The position numbers were made by a program, and so were the translations under genes. This document shows positions 1-11,060 of a stretch of DNA of 64,000 bases, piece by piece. The notes under the pieces were generated by a model. That model was not told where the DNA came from. It made no database searches and saw nothing but the letters and a program-made list of their open reading frames with translations. The stretch is from Isoetes taiwanensis (Eukaryota > Streptophyta > Lycopodiopsida > Isoetales > Isoetaceae), in contig JAJEKV010000079.1 in assembly GCA_021234155.1 (NCBI GenBank), forward strand, positions 2,362,789 to 2,426,788. The letters run 5' to 3'. Each line of letters starts with the position of its first letter. The first letter of the stretch is position 1.

Positions 1-2
1 TG

Positions 3-215
3 GTTCAGCAGATCAAAAAATTAAATGAGTCTACTTCTATTGACTCACAGTTGACTAAACCTACAAGTCAAATCATTGAAGATATGACTCAAGAATTATC
101 TCAGCACCAAGTCAACCTTCAAGTCAACTGTCAAAATCCTTTTCAGGTATTAACTGACCTTAATGGTAATCTAGATTCTGAATTAACACTAGAGTGGTCA
201 GGTGATGGACCATAA
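3..215 (+). CDS. 3' end of an unrecognised ORF, open at the window edge
   Basis: An open frame runs in from the left edge and stops at TAA 213-215, giving about 70 residues. The peptide is rich in Gln, Asn, Ser and Thr (for example QELSQHQVNLQVN) and ends WSGDGP. I see no known domain. It sits directly upstream of a field of TTCTAGAA-type repeats and could be the tail of a retroelement polyprotein, but nothing here proves that. Its 5' part lies outside the window. Confidence 0.35.
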   Translation, partial: VQQIKKLNESTSIDSQLTKPTSQIIEDMTQELSQHQVNLQVNCQNPFQVLTDLNGNLDSELTLEWSGDGP

Positions 216-279
216 ATGGTCCATTTAAAGAGTTCACTTTAAAATTCATACAAAATCACGAAGCGTGCACTTCTAGGAC

Positions 280-800
280 ATCCTAGAACATGCTAGCACA
301 TTCTAGAACATTTTAGACCATTGTAGAACTTTCTAGAGTAGTGTAGAACTTTATAGGTCTAGAACATTCCAGAACTTTCTAGACTATCATAGGACTTTTT
401 GGAACATCCTAAAATAACCTAGAGATTAGGTGGACACCCTAGAGATTAGGCGAACCATTAGCATTCCAAAGAGCCTTAACAATGATTGAGGTGCTTACCC
501 ACCCACGAGCATCTCGAAGATTCAAGATTAGTGTTGAACCGAATTATCCATCCTCATGTCAAAGGCCCCTTTACATACTGGAAAAGGAGCCTCTTTTCTA
601 CTCGAATGCATGTGGGATATTTGTTTATACCCTAACATTCTAGAATATTTAGGAACTTTTTTAGAACATTCCAGAACTTTCTAAAATATCCTAGAATATC
701 CTAGGACTCTCTAGAATTGTTAAGAATATTCTAGAACTTTTTAGATGCTATATAATGTTCTAGAAGTTTCTAAAACTTTTTAGAACATGCCAGGCTAGAA
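280..800. repeat. Degenerate TTCTAGAACATTCTAGAA-type repeat field
   Basis: About twenty imperfect copies of CTAGAAC(A/T)TT(C/T) lie in two blocks, roughly 280-440 and 637-815. Many form the inverted pair TTCnnGAA, and neighbouring copies keep the alternating TTC/GAA spacing of heat-shock elements. Between the blocks (440-637) is unremarkable sequence. The field could be promoter or U3 DNA of a retroelement that starts outside the window. No function is shown; it may simply be an AT-rich minisatellite. Confidence 0.6.
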
Positions 801-1557
801 CATTCTCGAGCACCCTAGAGACATATGTGGACCATTAGCGTTTGAGATAATCTTAACAAGAAAAAAGCACACAATCGAAGAAAGAAAGTGAGAAGAGTTG
901 GTTAAGAGGTTTCCTTTCAGATCCCCCTTGCGAGGGTGATGGGGATGGGTGTTCGATTCAAAAGTCTCAATTCATGTTTGTGCAAACGTGCGGAAAAAAA
1001 AATTTCTCCTCTGCATATTCTAACAAAATGGCAGTATATCAAGATAACATTTCTTTTCGCACCATGGTTACAATGCGAGATAGGCCACCCCACAATTTAA
1101 CAAACACTCAATTTCGCACTGTGGTCATGGTGCGATATGCAAAGCAGGCCGATACGAATATAGAATACATACAACTAAATAATACATAATATAGGAACTA
1201 AAACTTTTTCATTCAAAAAAAAAAAAAACAGTTTACATGACTTTGTCAAGGCAACATCTTGGCACATTATTGCCACGCTCTCTCTATGCACAGCACATTT
1301 TCACAAAACTTGACCATGTGATTTTCAGCTGCCAAAAAAAGAGATGAAAAAGTTGCCACGTCCAAAAATTAGTGCAATCCACATCATTGAGCAGACCCTG
1401 GCGTGCAAAGGCTGAAATAATTATAGTGCATGAGACTACATTCCTTTCAAGCATTTGTTAAGAGAAATTAAAGCCTTAAGATAAGGTGCCCTGGAATGGC
1501 TCACTTACCAGCGCTTACATTAAGAAATAAAGACATTGTCGTAGCATAGCCTGGTGC
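801..1557. other. No gene recognised
   Basis: This 0.75-kb stretch holds only short chance ORFs. It contains a weak tRNA-like A-box/B-box pair (about 905-955) and an A14 run (1216-1229), which are not enough to call a SINE. It is the left flank of the large gypsy insertion. Confidence 0.4.
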
Positions 1558-1562
1558 AGCAG
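1558..1562. repeat. Target-site duplication AGCAG, left copy
   Basis: AGCAG lies immediately outside the TG end of the leftmost LTR. The same five bases lie immediately outside the CA end of the rightmost LTR at 48583-48587. Five bases is the usual Ty3/gypsy duplication length. Confidence 0.6.
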
Positions 1563-2913
1563 TGTGACGTCCCCTACTCGTATACGGTGCACCCACCGTA
1601 TAAAAACAGGAGTTCATCCCCCATACCAGTTCCATACTGATACAGGGCCCTCCACATAGCACTGCACCCGTAACGAGTCTTAGTGGGAAGAGTGAAGGGG
1701 TCATTTTACCCTGTCTCCCTCAGGGCCTACCTAGCTGCGGAAGCGTAAACATACATGTCAGTATACAACATAATCACATATCCACCTCAAAGGGTGGTAC
1801 ATCAACATCTGCATAAACAAGGATCAGCACAAAACATATGGGTTCCTACCCAAGGCTCAGACTCGAAGGAATGACTGACGGCTTGGGTCTCCAGAGTTCC
1901 TTGCAGACAGAATTTATGGCAATGGATTTGGCTGGCATATGAACATGGCTTAGGGTGGTCCACTCCATCCGCCCCTCCTGTGCACACTTTGCAGAGTAGG
2001 TTGAAAAGTGTTGGGACCTGACTGTAGCCCGCCGGATGCATAGCCAAAGAGGCTATTCCTGGGTTGCATCTCCCCAGTTCCGATGGGGCAGGTAGGGATC
2101 ACTCCCTCCAGAGGTCTACATGCTGACTCAAGGCGACTAGAGGGCCACTGCCCTTGTTCGCCTGAACCCACTGGAAAGTGAACACCACTCCACTAATCAA
2201 CTACCAAGCTTTGGGGTCTCTACCCCCCTTCCCAATACAAGGAGTTCACAGAGATACATCATCCATATACATCACAGAAGAACTAAAGAACTAAATCTAA
2301 TCTATATCATAGAGTTAGGTTCTTTAGTTAGTGTCTGGTATCTGAGAATCTAAATGGCTGCTATGGGCAATTTAATAGGCTAAACCTACTGATACAATGA
2401 CTGGAAGACGGTTTAGGCTATTAAATTGACTAAATACCTGATCCTTGTGTTGCTCCTCCTGACCTGAGTTCGACCATCCTGCTGAACTGCTTGAAGATGG
2501 AGCCAACAAGGAAAACTAATGGTGCAATTCGCTCAGACAGAGTCTGGGAGGCGGTTTTGACCCCTTGAGCAAGCAAAACAAAGCTCTAAAAACCTATGGA
2601 CGAAAATAGCAAGTTAGGGTTTCTCCTACCTAAATAGACAAGGGGTTAGGGCTAGGGTTTCCAATTATCCCTTTAAGCATGTGGGATAATTGGGTATGGC
2701 CCACTTGCCTTTGATGGCTAGGTGGCATAAAGGTATCCACATGGGAAAATGTGCACCTTGATAAATGTGCACATTGGTAAATGTGCACATTAATAAATGC
2801 ACAGCTACCCGCCTAGCTACACGTCGGCGTACACGTCAGTCGGGGTGGCGTGTACGCGTGACGAGGCAGTACAGTATACATCCTGGGACCGTATACTATG
2901 CTGGAACGTCACA
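1563..2913 (-). repeat. 3' LTR (LTR A)
   Basis: This 1351-bp LTR has TG/CA ends and lies next to a PPT on its right side, which makes it the 3' LTR of the minus-strand element. Compared with LTR C it lacks about 220 bp (the part around 47625-47840 in LTR C), so the LTRs have drifted by deletion. Short ORFs inside it are also found in the other LTRs at the same places and are not genes. Confidence 0.85.
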
Positions 2914-2926
2914 TTCTCCCCACCTT
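2914..2926 (-). other. Polypurine tract
   Basis: In the minus sense AAGGTGGGGAGAA stands immediately before the TGTGACG start of the 3' LTR, as expected for plus-strand priming. A near copy (CTCCCCACCTTG in plus sense, 2955-2966) lies 40 bp inward and may be a secondary tract. Confidence 0.75.
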
Positions 2927-3806
2927 GAAATGATGTTGTCCGCAGCATCGTGGATCTCCCCACCTTGGAATCTTCCTAACCTGCAATCAACTTGATGCAT
3001 ACAATATACTACTATGATACTTACACATTTATTATGATTACCTTAAGGTAATATTTTTATAACATTATTACGCCCTTATCTTATGAAATAACTTATCACT
3101 TCGTAACATCATTAAAACTAGTTACTCAATAGATTCACTTATCACGACATTTTAGTTTATCAAAATTTTAATATTTCATATAAATAATTATCGTTCGAGG
3201 TACTCTTCCTTCCTTGCAACACATTCCAACAAAATTTGTGTTGCAAGTCTTGGTAGCTCGACCTCCTTGCCCTCCGGAGCGCTCTATTGGCCTGCAGGTC
3301 GACACTACGTTAGTACCATTTTAATTATTAATAAAGTTTTGGTTATATGGTGACCACCCCACCTATCTACATGAATGCATGGCTAATCTCCCGGCGTAGG
3401 AAGAGGATGATTCTTCCATCATGGCCGTGGAGGCAGCGCCCTATCATGTCTATATGCCGCTCATGCCTACACCTTTAGTTGCCCAACGTGGAGGATAGGG
3501 TCCTTCCCGTATGTGGGGCGTGAAGGACAGATTCCTCCTATCAATGCATATATGGGACTAGAGGTGCCTTTCCTATCAATGCATTCCTCAATGACCTTCT
3601 TTCTCTCGAGATCGTCTACTTCCGTGGGACAGAAGTAGACTTTCTAATCTACCTTCCACTCGTCCAAGCGGAAACGCGGTCATGCCTACATTGACATTAC
3701 ACCACGTCCTAGAGATCACCGTAGCGGTCTCATCATCGGTAACAACGCATGCAACCCATACCTAGCATAGGTTGCATGCGCAGATTAATCTTAACTACAC
3801 ATAGAA
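2927..3806 (-). other. Non-coding 3' region between pol and PPT, with two hairpins
   Basis: This AT-rich stretch has no ORF of note. A stem with 11-bp arms (CTTGCAACACA, 3213-3223 and 3237-3247) and a stem with perfect 10-bp arms (GCATGCAACC, 3747-3756 and 3770-3779) lie here. The second starts about 30 bp after the pol stop codon. They may shape the 3' end of the retroelement RNA; this is unproven. Confidence 0.5.
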
Positions 3807-5624
3807 TTAATCTACACAAATCGACATGCCTGAGCCGATTTCTTCGGAGATGACCTTGTCATCCCATTGCTCCATAAACTGTGGGTACTGCTTTAATAGA
3901 TCCTTCTTGAGTACCCACGTCGCCTCTTCCACCGGCAAGTGTTTCCACTTAACCAAATATTGGAGAAACTCTGATCTCCTTGTTTTCTTGAAGGCTTTAT
4001 CAAGAATCAACTCTGGAACTATTTCCAGCTGCTCCTCCGTCATTTCCAACAACGTTGGAGTATCCAAGACTTCGTCTAGATTTGGAGTATGCTTCTTCAA
4101 CAAGCTCACGTGGAAGACTTTATGAATCTTTAGGTGCGCTGGCAAGTCTAATTTGTAGGATTGATTACCTACTCTCTTGACTATTCTGAAAGGTCCAGCC
4201 CACCTTGGAGCAAGCTTCTTACAATTCCCGATGCGGAGCTTCGCCTGCTTCACTTTGATCTTGAGCCACACGTTGTCGCCAACTTCGAACTCCCTGACTG
4301 TCCGATGCTTGTCGGCGATGCTCTTTTGTCGACTCCTTGCCGCCAGAAGATATCCTCGAACTTCTTCCACCAGCTGCTTCATATCGGCCAACATTTGCTG
4401 CGAAACCTCTACTTTTGACACGGGATTGTGCCAAGTGTCTGGAGTTAGGCATTGGTAGTCGTAATTGATCATAAACGGCGACATTTGTGATGATTTCTGC
4501 TTGGTGCTATTATACGCAAACTCCACCAAGTGAATAAATTCTTCCCACATATCTTGCTTGTTCCAGACATAGTTTCGTAGCATATCCTCCAAAATCCTGT
4601 TGGTCCGCTCCGTTTGGCCATCCGTCTGGGGATGATAGGTCGTGCTCATGGATAGCTTCGTCTGAATTGTCGCAAAGAGGTCTTGCCAAAAGGCACTCAT
4701 GAACTTCGGATCCCTGTTGGAGATAATCTCCCTTGGCATGCCATGAAGCCTGAAGATTTCTTTGGTGAAGAGCTTCGCTGTATCCATAGCGGTATCTGTG
4801 GTCCTGCAAGGCACAAAATGTGCCATCTTCGACAACTTGTCGACCACTACCATCAAAGCATCCTTCCCTCTTACTGTCCTTGGAAGCCCTGTTATGAAGT
4901 CCATGCTGATGACCTCCCACTTAGCGTTTGGCACCGCTAATGGCTCTAATGCCCCTGGAATTCGAAGCTGCTCTGCCTTCGTCTGCTGACATAGCTGACA
5001 TTCCTTGATGTAGCGAGCTACCTGCTTCTTCATTCCTGGCCAATAGTAGCTGCTGCACACTTTGAAATATGTCTTCATGAATCCCGCATGGCCAGCTATT
5101 GGACTGTTGTGCGTGTCGTGGAGGATCAACTTCCTTACACCCGATGATTCCGGCACGCACAACTTGTTCTTATGGTACAAGAGATTACCTTCCTTCTTAA
5201 AATGTTTGAAGGTTTCCCTCTCCTTGTCCGTTCTTGCTTCCCTGCATAAGCTTGCCCATACTTCCTTGAAGTCCACATCCGTTGGCAAGGATTCTTCAAT
5301 CTTCTTCCCGAAGTCGCTGGAGAGCGTCGAAATTGCATTGCAATGCACTCTAATTGTCAGGGGATGCCTTGAAAGCGCATCCGCTACCACATTGAGCTTC
5401 CCCGGCTTGTAGACTATATCAAAGTCATATTCCTCGAGGAACTCCATCCACCTTCGCTGCCTCAGGTTAAGGTGTGGTTGCGTGAATACATACTGGAGGC
5501 TCTGATGATCTGTATCCAATTGGAACTTCCTTCCCAAGAGATAGTGCCTCCAAATTCTTAATGCCCTGACAACTGCAAGCAATTCTTGATCGTGCGTCGG
5601 GTAGCGCGTCTCTGCGTCGTTCAT
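3807..5624 (-). pseudogene. Ty3/gypsy pol, C-terminal part: RNase H end, integrase, chromodomain
   Basis: This 605-residue frame continues pol after a one-base frameshift near 5621-5624. In order it shows the end of RNase H (TDHQSL, then ADALSR), the integrase zinc finger (H..H then CQLCQQTK), the integrase core (MDFITGL, then ISNRDPKF, then HPQTDGQTERTNR), and a C-terminal chromodomain (QYLVKWKHLPVEEATWV, about residues 535-575). Relatives read SDRDPKF at the second catalytic site. Here the first Asp, the one that aligns with the DDE triad, is Asn, so this integrase is probably inactive. The chromodomain marks a chromovirus; such domains bind modified histone tails and guide integration to chromatin. 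Confidence 0.9.
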
Positions 5625-7291
5625 TTCCTGGAATCATACGCTACCACCCGCTCTTCCTGCATGAGCACTGCACCTGTGGCTATCTTACTTGCGTCTGTCG
5701 CCACCAACTTGTCTTTCTCTGGATCTGGCAGGGTTAAGACGGGGGCGGTTGTCAAAGCTTCCTTCAACAATTCAAACCCTGCTTGGGCTTTTTTGTGCCA
5801 ATGGTCTGCCCAATCTTTCACCTTTTCTGCCCTCGTCAGGTCTGTTAGCGGGGCCGCTATCTTTGCAAAGTTCTTCACGAACTTCCTGTAGTACCCTGCT
5901 AGGCCAAGGAAACTTCTGACCTCATGCACATTCTTCGGTGCCGGCCACTGAATGACGGCTTCAATATTGGCGAGATCCGTCGAGATTCCTTCTGCTGAGA
6001 TCACATGACCCAGGTATTCCACCCTCTCTGTTGCGAAGTGGCACTTCGACAACTTGGCGTACAAGTGGTGCCTCTTCAACTTCTCCAGCACTCTCCTTAA
6101 GTGTTGTACGTGCTCTTCAAGGGATCTGCTATACACCAAAATGTCATCAAAGAATACTATTACAAAGGTGTCTAAGAACTCTCTGAAGATGTCATTCATG
6201 AGTCTCATGAATGTTGCTGGGGCATTCGATAAGCCGAAAGGCATTACCGTGAACTCATAGTGTCCGTACCGCGTTCTGAAGGCGGTTTTATGAATATCTT
6301 CTTCCTTTATCCGGATCTGGTGATAGCCTGACCTTAAGTCGATTTTGGAGAAGACTTTTGCCCCTTGGAGCTGATCCATCAAGTCATCTGATCTGGGGAG
6401 CGCATACTTATTCTTGATAGTGTGCTTGTTCAACTGCCTGTAGTCTATGCACATCCTCAAACTGCCATCCTTCTTCTTGACAAAAAGAATGGGCGCTCCA
6501 AATGGCGAGACACTAGGTCTAATGAAGCCTAGGTCGAGCAACTCCTGCAATTGCTTCTTTAGCTCTGTCAACTCCTGCGTCGTCATTCTGTATGGGGCTT
6601 TACTTGTCGGCTTCGTTCCTGGTTCGAGTGCTATCTCACACTCGACTCCCCTATAAGGAGGAAGCTGCTTGATCTCATCTGGAAAGAGATCGTGGAACTC
6701 CGTGATCAACTTAGCTACTTGCTTGGGCAACTCGCTGAGCCCCTTATCTTCCTTACCTTCTTCTGATTCGGGCTCTTGGATCTCGAGCTTGAAGATATAT
6801 GCTACTTGTTCACTCTTTATGCATCTGAACAGCTGCTTACTAGACATGCACTGCAAAATGTGAACAAGTTCTTTACCTGTGATCTCTATGATCTTGCCAT
6901 TGGGTGCTGTGAGGGTCACCTTGCGCTTTCCACAATCAATGAGGGCTCCTGCTGGACCAAGATATTCCATTCCAATGATCAAGTCATACTTGTCAATGCC
7001 CATTACCTCTGCCCCCATCTGGATATTAATCCCTGGCAAGTCGATGTCGAAATTAATTCTCTTGCCTGCCATCTGCCTTACTGCTCCACTTGCTAAGACG
7101 ACGGGCCTTGGCTTCGACTTCAGTGGTTTCAACTTCAACATCTCGACCATTCTGGGGGATGCAAAGTTATGGCTACTTCCCGAGTCTATCAGGACTATGA
7201 AGGACTTGGCCTTGGCCTTCCCTACTGTGGAAATTACCTTATACTGGTTCTCTGCTTGTTCTGTATCTATATTGCGGCAAAGATATGACAC
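5621..7291 (-). pseudogene. Ty3/gypsy pol, N-terminal part: protease, reverse transcriptase, start of RNase H
   Basis: The frame opens without a convincing ATG, as expected for pol expressed after gag. It carries the aspartic protease motif [11 protein letters not shown] (about residues 35-45), the RT signature blocks [24 protein letters not shown] and [12 protein letters not shown], and the catalytic FFDDILVYS (about residue 400). RNase H begins at [14 protein letters not shown]. The frame stops at VAYDSRK because one base is missing compared with the usual family reading; RNase H then resumes in the next frame. All RT catalytic residues look intact. Start and end are broken only by frame, so the original was one gag-pol or pol polyprotein. 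Confidence 0.92.
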
Positions 7292-8413
7292 TCACCCTGA
7301 ATGTAGTCGCGTGCTGCCTCGCCGTCGTCGTCAGACAGAGTGTCCCAATCCCCCAACTCCGCTAGCGCTGCACTCATGACGTAGGGGCAGTTCACTGTTC
7401 TATGGCCTGGTTGGAAACACCTGAAGCAAAGCTACTTTTCTATGCACTCCTGCCTCTTTTCCTTGGGCATTGCCTGCAAAAAGGACCGCACTGCTTTGGA
7501 GTAGTTTGACCCCTCATACTTGTCCTTGAAGGACACCTGCTTCTTCTCCTGCTGCTTCCCCTGGTTGCCACCATATGGGGCTCTAGCTGGACCTGGGCTG
7601 GCTGCTCTAGGGCTATAACTCCCTGTTGTTATCCTGGTAATACTGCTGCCTCTGCCCGCTATTCTGAGGCCCCGTCCCTTGCAAGCTTATTGCCTTGGAT
7701 TCTGCTTCTGATACTGTCTTAGGGTTTATTGCCCTTACAAGCTTGCGGATCTCATCATTCAGCCCTTCAATATATCTCTCCACTGCATGCTTTTCACTCA
7801 ATTTTGGCACATAAAGCCATGGGCCTTGGCAAGCATCCCTGCTTAAGCCATGGGCCTTGGCATAACCCTTCCACCAAATGCGTGCTGCTCCTTTCAGGTT
7901 GGCTGTTGCCACTCTGCCTTTATCCTTGTCCTTCATACCATAGGCGTTGCCATACTCACTCATCTCATCGAGCCAAGCCTCTGCCTCCATGCCTGACCTG
8001 TTCTCGCCTGAGAATTGCTCGAGCTTCCTGGCCTTCCATACATTTCCCAATGCAGAGTCTACCTTCTTTTGGTAGTCCGAGGTTCTAGTCTCCTTGTGCC
8101 TGTCGTCCCTTCGGTCCTGCACTGGTTCAGCCTCTTCCTCGGAATCAGAGTCTGAGTCCGAGCTTGAGTCGGAGGATTCCATGCTGGGGGACCTCCTTCT
8201 CTTGCTCCTCCTCTTGTCCTTTCCTGTTTTCCGAGCTGATGCTAACCCACTCCTGCTTGTGTGGCCAGGAAAGCCTTTATCTGCTCGAGGTCCGTCCTCA
8301 TCTATGACATTTCCTCTTCTGGGGTCATGGGCCCAAATGCTTCATACAGGCTCCTTGCCGGGGGTGGCCTGGGTGGAGTCTGTTCTTCCCTATGGTCTCA
8401 GCGTTGTCGTTCC
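7272..8413 (-). pseudogene. Broken gag with CCHC zinc knuckle
   Basis: The longest piece (8182-7613, 189 residues) is acidic and Ser-rich at its start (SSDSSSDSDSDSEEE) and contains a gag-like stretch around EAWLDEMSEYGNAYG. After a frameshift the reading continues to a zinc knuckle LCFRCFQPGHRTVNC at about 7435-7390, which fits CX2CX4HX4C, and then overlaps the start of pol. Upstream, a reading SLYEAFGPMTPEEEM can be followed to about 8413, where a MITE is inserted. TAG codons precede both MRTDL and LCFRC. Gag would form the particle and bind RNA. This copy cannot give one product without recoding. Confidence 0.75.
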
Positions 8414-8664
8414 GGGCAAAAGTATGCTAGTGGGTATCAAAAAAACGCGGGCCCAGCACTTAGATCAGCACCCTGGATGTACTATTCTATCATAGTATTC
8501 CACTTGTTATTAATTGGAGTTGTTACATATTTCTATTGATTACCTAATTACCATGTGCTAGTACCAGTAACACCTTAAACAAGCTGCCATATGGGGTGCT
8601 ATATGAGTGCTGTCAGCATGTGTCCGGACGCCTGCTTTTGATACCCACCAGCATACTTTTGCCC
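8414..8664. mobile_element. MITE with GGG-terminal inverted repeats, TSD TTCC
   Basis: The ends are inverted repeats of about 28 bp (GGGCAAAAGTATGCT(A/G)GTGG...). The 4-bp sequence TTCC lies at 8410-8413 and again at 8665-8668. The 251-bp body has no ORF. Its right end, read in reverse, lines up without gaps with the left end of the MITE at 21146 and shares GTGG and GTCCGGACAC at identical offsets, so both belong to one family. It sits at the upstream edge of gag. Confidence 0.8.
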
Positions 8665-8863
8665 TTCCCCTGAGCCCGGGCCTCTAGCTGCATACACAAG
8701 TAGGTCATGGCTATACGGTTAGTTTTATTCGTTCTCTTGCATTATATGTGTTGTTGGTATAGTTGTGGAACAAAATACATCAACGAAACATTTAAAGTGC
8801 AAAAGAGATCATATTTATATTATATAACATCCTAATACAAAGCCTCCGGGATCAAGAGTCTAA
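8665..8863 (-). other. Spacer between gag and ORF-B
   Basis: Non-coding. Bases from about 8712 on match 44773-44890 in the second internal region, where the corresponding sequence joins directly to an LTR end. This marks the left breakpoint of the deletion that removed gag, pol and PPT from that copy. Confidence 0.6.
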
Positions 8864-10480
8864 CTATTCTTGAAATCGCCGGTAGGATGGGTTATCCTCG
8901 AGGAACTTCTTAACTTGAGCCGTTCCTACCGAGCGTCCCAAGTTCCTAAGGACATTGGTTGACGACCCGCCCTGCAAAGCTGTCACCAATTCCTCTACCC
9001 TGCGGTCGGAGGTGTAAGCCGCGGTTACTGCCAATATTCCCTGCCGTCGGTAGGCCACGGCGAAGTCGAAGAGGTCAAGTGCCATCGCTCTTTTAACTAA
9101 GACAGCATAGTCGACATTTGCAGCTATTCGAGCATGCCTGCCAAAGCCAGAGAGTGCGATGAGCATGAACACTCCTTCTTTGCCCCGGGGGCCGAATTTG
9201 CGGTGTATCACCGCTATTCTCCCATCCAGCAGCAGGGGAAGATAGTATCTCAGCGACCTGTCATTGTGTGTCGCTGATGATTCTCCACTTGCTTGGCCTC
9301 CAGCTCTATGCCTCCCGGCGTATTCGTCGACCTCTACCTCTGTCATTTCTTGATAGTCTCTGATTGTCGAGTCGACCCGCCTGATGTCGATCCCTGCTCC
9401 TCTTGCTGGAGGTGGTGTCGAGGAGCTCGACATCAAGATGCTCGTGGTCTTGCCGCGGATCCCCATCTGTTCCTGGAGGGCGTAGAACTCTTCCTCAGTT
9501 GGCAGCTCTCGAGCTTCCATTATTTGCCTGATGTTGTTGTAGGCCTGGATGTCGGAAGTTGACTCCCCTGTATAGGTGTCGGCTTCCCTGGGATCTTGTC
9601 AATACTTGAGGTTAGATCAAGGTTGATATGAAAACTTAAACCAACTATGTTGGTGAAGAATTTAATCTTCCAAAAATAATGGAGAATGATTCAAGTCTGA
9701 GACTCCCCGGACGATGAAGTCGTCCAAGTCTGGTTGCTGCCGTAGTTGGTGCAGCAACTCGTCAAGCCGAGCTCCCTCTCCCTGCATTCGGGAAGATTCT
9801 GGATGTCGCTGAGGAGCAGATACTCCTCACCGTCAATGATGATGGGGGCTAGGCTTGTGATGCCTAGCCCAAGTGGGGGAGCGACTCTGAGGGTCTGCCG
9901 GCTCCGCTCGAAGTTGCTTAGCTCCTCTTCTGCTTGCCGCCGTTCTTCCGCTGGGTCGAGCTCCGAGTACTCTTCCTCGTCCGATTCCTCTTCTTCTGCT
10001 CTTCCTTCCTGCTCTTGCTGGTACTGCAAAAGCATCTATTCTGCTGCTGAGGCTGCTATGGGGTCCACCTCCATGGGAGGAATAGAGGTTGCCCCCATTG
10101 GGTTTTCAGCGCGGTGGGAAAGGAAAATGGCTAAGGCGGCGGTGTAGGAGAAATGCTTGGTCCTGTCAACTGTCAGGACCATGTAATCTGGCAGCCTCTG
10201 TGCCCTATTAGTCAAGTACTTGGCAATGTTTGGAACATCACCCAAGGCTGCTTGAAGGGGATGGGCGGGGAACAAAATAGCTTGTGCAAGGTGGTAGCTG
10301 CACTAGGGAGGGTCCTACCCTAGCTTGGAACTCTGCTAAAACTTGCCTATATGCTGGGGTTGCATGCAGGGTGGCTTGGACATCTATTTCTTTCCTAAAG
10401 ACTCGGAAGATGTCATTGACATCAGCCTCGGCAGCATGGGCACTGGCGCTGTACCATCGCCTGAAGTCAGCAGTGGCCAT
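8864..10480 (-). pseudogene. ORF-B copy 1, unrecognised retroelement protein (broken)
   Basis: This is a second accessory ORF upstream of gag. It starts at ATG 10480 (MATADFRRWYSASAHAAEADV) and ends FLEDNPSYRRFQE. Compared with the copy at 44.9-46.4 kb it has a frameshift near 10275, a TAG at 10036-10038 where the other copy has CAG, and about 100 bp of frame-breaking sequence at 9600-9700. The last 218 residues (9520-8864) are open. The ancestral product was roughly 500 residues. Features visible are an acidic middle (EEEESDEEEYSELDPAEE), a LGLGITSLAPIIIDGE block, and a C-terminal alpha-helical part (KEGVFMLIALSGFGRHARIAA). I recognise no family and found no histone fold in it. Conservation between the two copies suggests it once mattered to the element. 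Confidence 0.7.
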
Positions 10481-10792
10481 TGATCTGGGGAAGATGAGAC
10501 TAGCAAACGGATGCAGAAGCGCCTCAGGGAGCTGGAAAATCGCCTAAACTGTCAAGAGCAAACTTGTAGGGTGCTAAGTGAGAAATGGGGACCTATTTAT
10601 AGAAAAGTGAAAAACCCTAATTTTTGGATGACCTAGAAATTTACTGGGGTTGGGCAATTCTGACCTATTAGGAGATGCAAATGAGAATTTGAAGGCTACT
10701 TTTGGGGTTTGAGCATGTTAAGATCAACTAATGAACCTATTGCAATAACTTGGAGGTCATTTGGATATGGCATGGTGGAGAAAATGCTGAGA

Positions 10793-10860
10793 GGTCTCAC
10801 ACGTTGCGCCCAGACCGATAATGAAAAGTTCATTTTCTGCCCTGGCGCGACGTGTGAGAC
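10793..10860. repeat. Long hairpin module, copy 1
   Basis: A 68-nt near-palindrome: the outer arms GGTCTCACACGTTGCGCC and GGCGCGACGTGTGAGAC pair, and so does the inner AATGAA/TTCATT. It lies upstream of ORF-B in the sense of transcription. A second copy follows 200 bp away, a half copy precedes the H3-like ORF, and another copy sits in internal region 2. Confidence 0.8.
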
Positions 10861-10992
10861 ATTGACTCTAATTGGGTTAAACTTGTCCAATTTGGGTGAT
10901 GTAAGGGTCTAATTCTACTGGACTCGTCGAGTTAGGCAGAGTTGACCCCTTATTTGGTCAATTTGGAGCAGTTTTGGGCATTTTTGGGCCAT

Positions 10993-11060
10993 GGTCTTAC
11001 ACGTTGCACCCAGCCCGAAAATGAAAAGTTCATTTTCTGTCCTGGCGCGACGTGTGAGAC
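10993..11060. repeat. Long hairpin module, copy 2
   Basis: Same 68-nt palindrome as at 10793, with small changes in the left arm (GGTCTTACACGTTGCACC). It lies between the stop of the H3-like ORF (11205) and the start of ORF-B (10480). Confidence 0.8.

Noticed and set aside
890-1229. Possible tRNA-derived SINE (A-box-like TGGTTAAGAGG, B-box-like GTTCGATTC, A14 run)
   Set aside because: The boxes are imperfect, no target-site duplication was seen and there is no second copy in the window.
3826-7379. Plus-strand ORFs across the pol region
   Set aside because: They are antisense shadows of minus-strand pol, which has clear catalytic motifs.
8864-10480. A second histone fold (H4, H2A or H2B) in ORF-B
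   Set aside because: I compared the helical parts by eye with the core histones and found no gap-free match like that of H3.
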